The notes under the pieces: model-generated | What the model was told of the DNA's origin: nothing | Databases searched by the model: none | Seen by the model: only the letters and a program-made list of their open reading frames with translations | From: Sabellastarte sp. h YS-2021 | Lineage: Eukaryota > Annelida > Polychaeta > Sabellida > Sabellidae | Assembly: GCA_964017235.1 (NCBI GenBank) | Contig: OZ024929.1 | Coordinates: 157,775,609 to 157,839,608, forward strand | Length of the DNA stretch: 64,000 nucleotides | Direction: 5' to 3' | Program-made: the position numbers and the translations under genes | Shown here: positions 63,988 through 64,000 of the stretch, piece by piece | How positions within the stretch are numbered: position 1 is the first letter of the stretch | Layout: each line of letters begins with the position of its first letter

Positions 63988-64000
63988 AGATGAAATAGAC

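Overview
The window is nuclear DNA of an animal, most likely a marine lophotrochozoan such as a mollusc. This is inferred from the intron-rich gene, a tRNA-derived SINE, a DIRS retrotransposon and abundant Helentron-like elements with internal satellite arrays; the species cannot be read from the sequence. There is one recognisable host gene: eight coding exons on the + strand between 39381 and 63987 encode a complete 266-residue hydroxypyruvate isomerase (HYI). All exon joints have GT/AG ends and keep the frame. An isolated BED-zinc-finger exon (16678-16812) is the only other host-like coding piece. Nearly everything else is mobile or tandemly repeated DNA.

Layout. 1-3170: degenerate LINE cut by a SINE (12-bp target duplication). 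3170-4790: 30-bp minisatellite and larger duplications. 6180-8350: local repeats split by MITEs, one nested in another. 8646-10949: a terminal-inverted-repeat element holding a 5'-truncated LINE. 12201-12620: hAT-type MITE. 13634-16252: satellite-bearing element D2. 18491-39351: a Russian-doll block (element C containing B, G and A2; A2 containing F; F containing an almost intact pogo transposon with SINE pieces), ending in the polypyrimidine tract of the HYI 5' splice acceptor. 39928-46303: nearly complete DIRS element in HYI intron 1. 46872-63922: HYI introns filled with elements E2-E5, B-like copies, D1 with A1 inside it, a LINE fragment, a piggyBac-type MITE and element H.

The main result is one shared architecture in at least eight otherwise different repeat families (A-H). 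Each starts with a stem-loop whose arm sequence is specific to the family. Most end with a second copy of the inner arm followed by a different hairpin. They appear to insert between two T residues, and many carry a tandem array whose unit contains a related core of about 45-50 nt (TATCTCgaAAACcgt followed by an ATTTT-rich stretch). A helicase-endonuclease fragment of Helentron type at 38027-38914 points to the likely enzyme. I infer these are non-autonomous Helentron-like elements that seed and carry satellites.

The DIRS element is complete in structure (inverted terminal repeats, gag-like ORF, RT/RNase H/methyltransferase-like ORF, tyrosine recombinase, internal complementary region matching the circle junction), but a stop codon separates the recombinase from its tyrosine.
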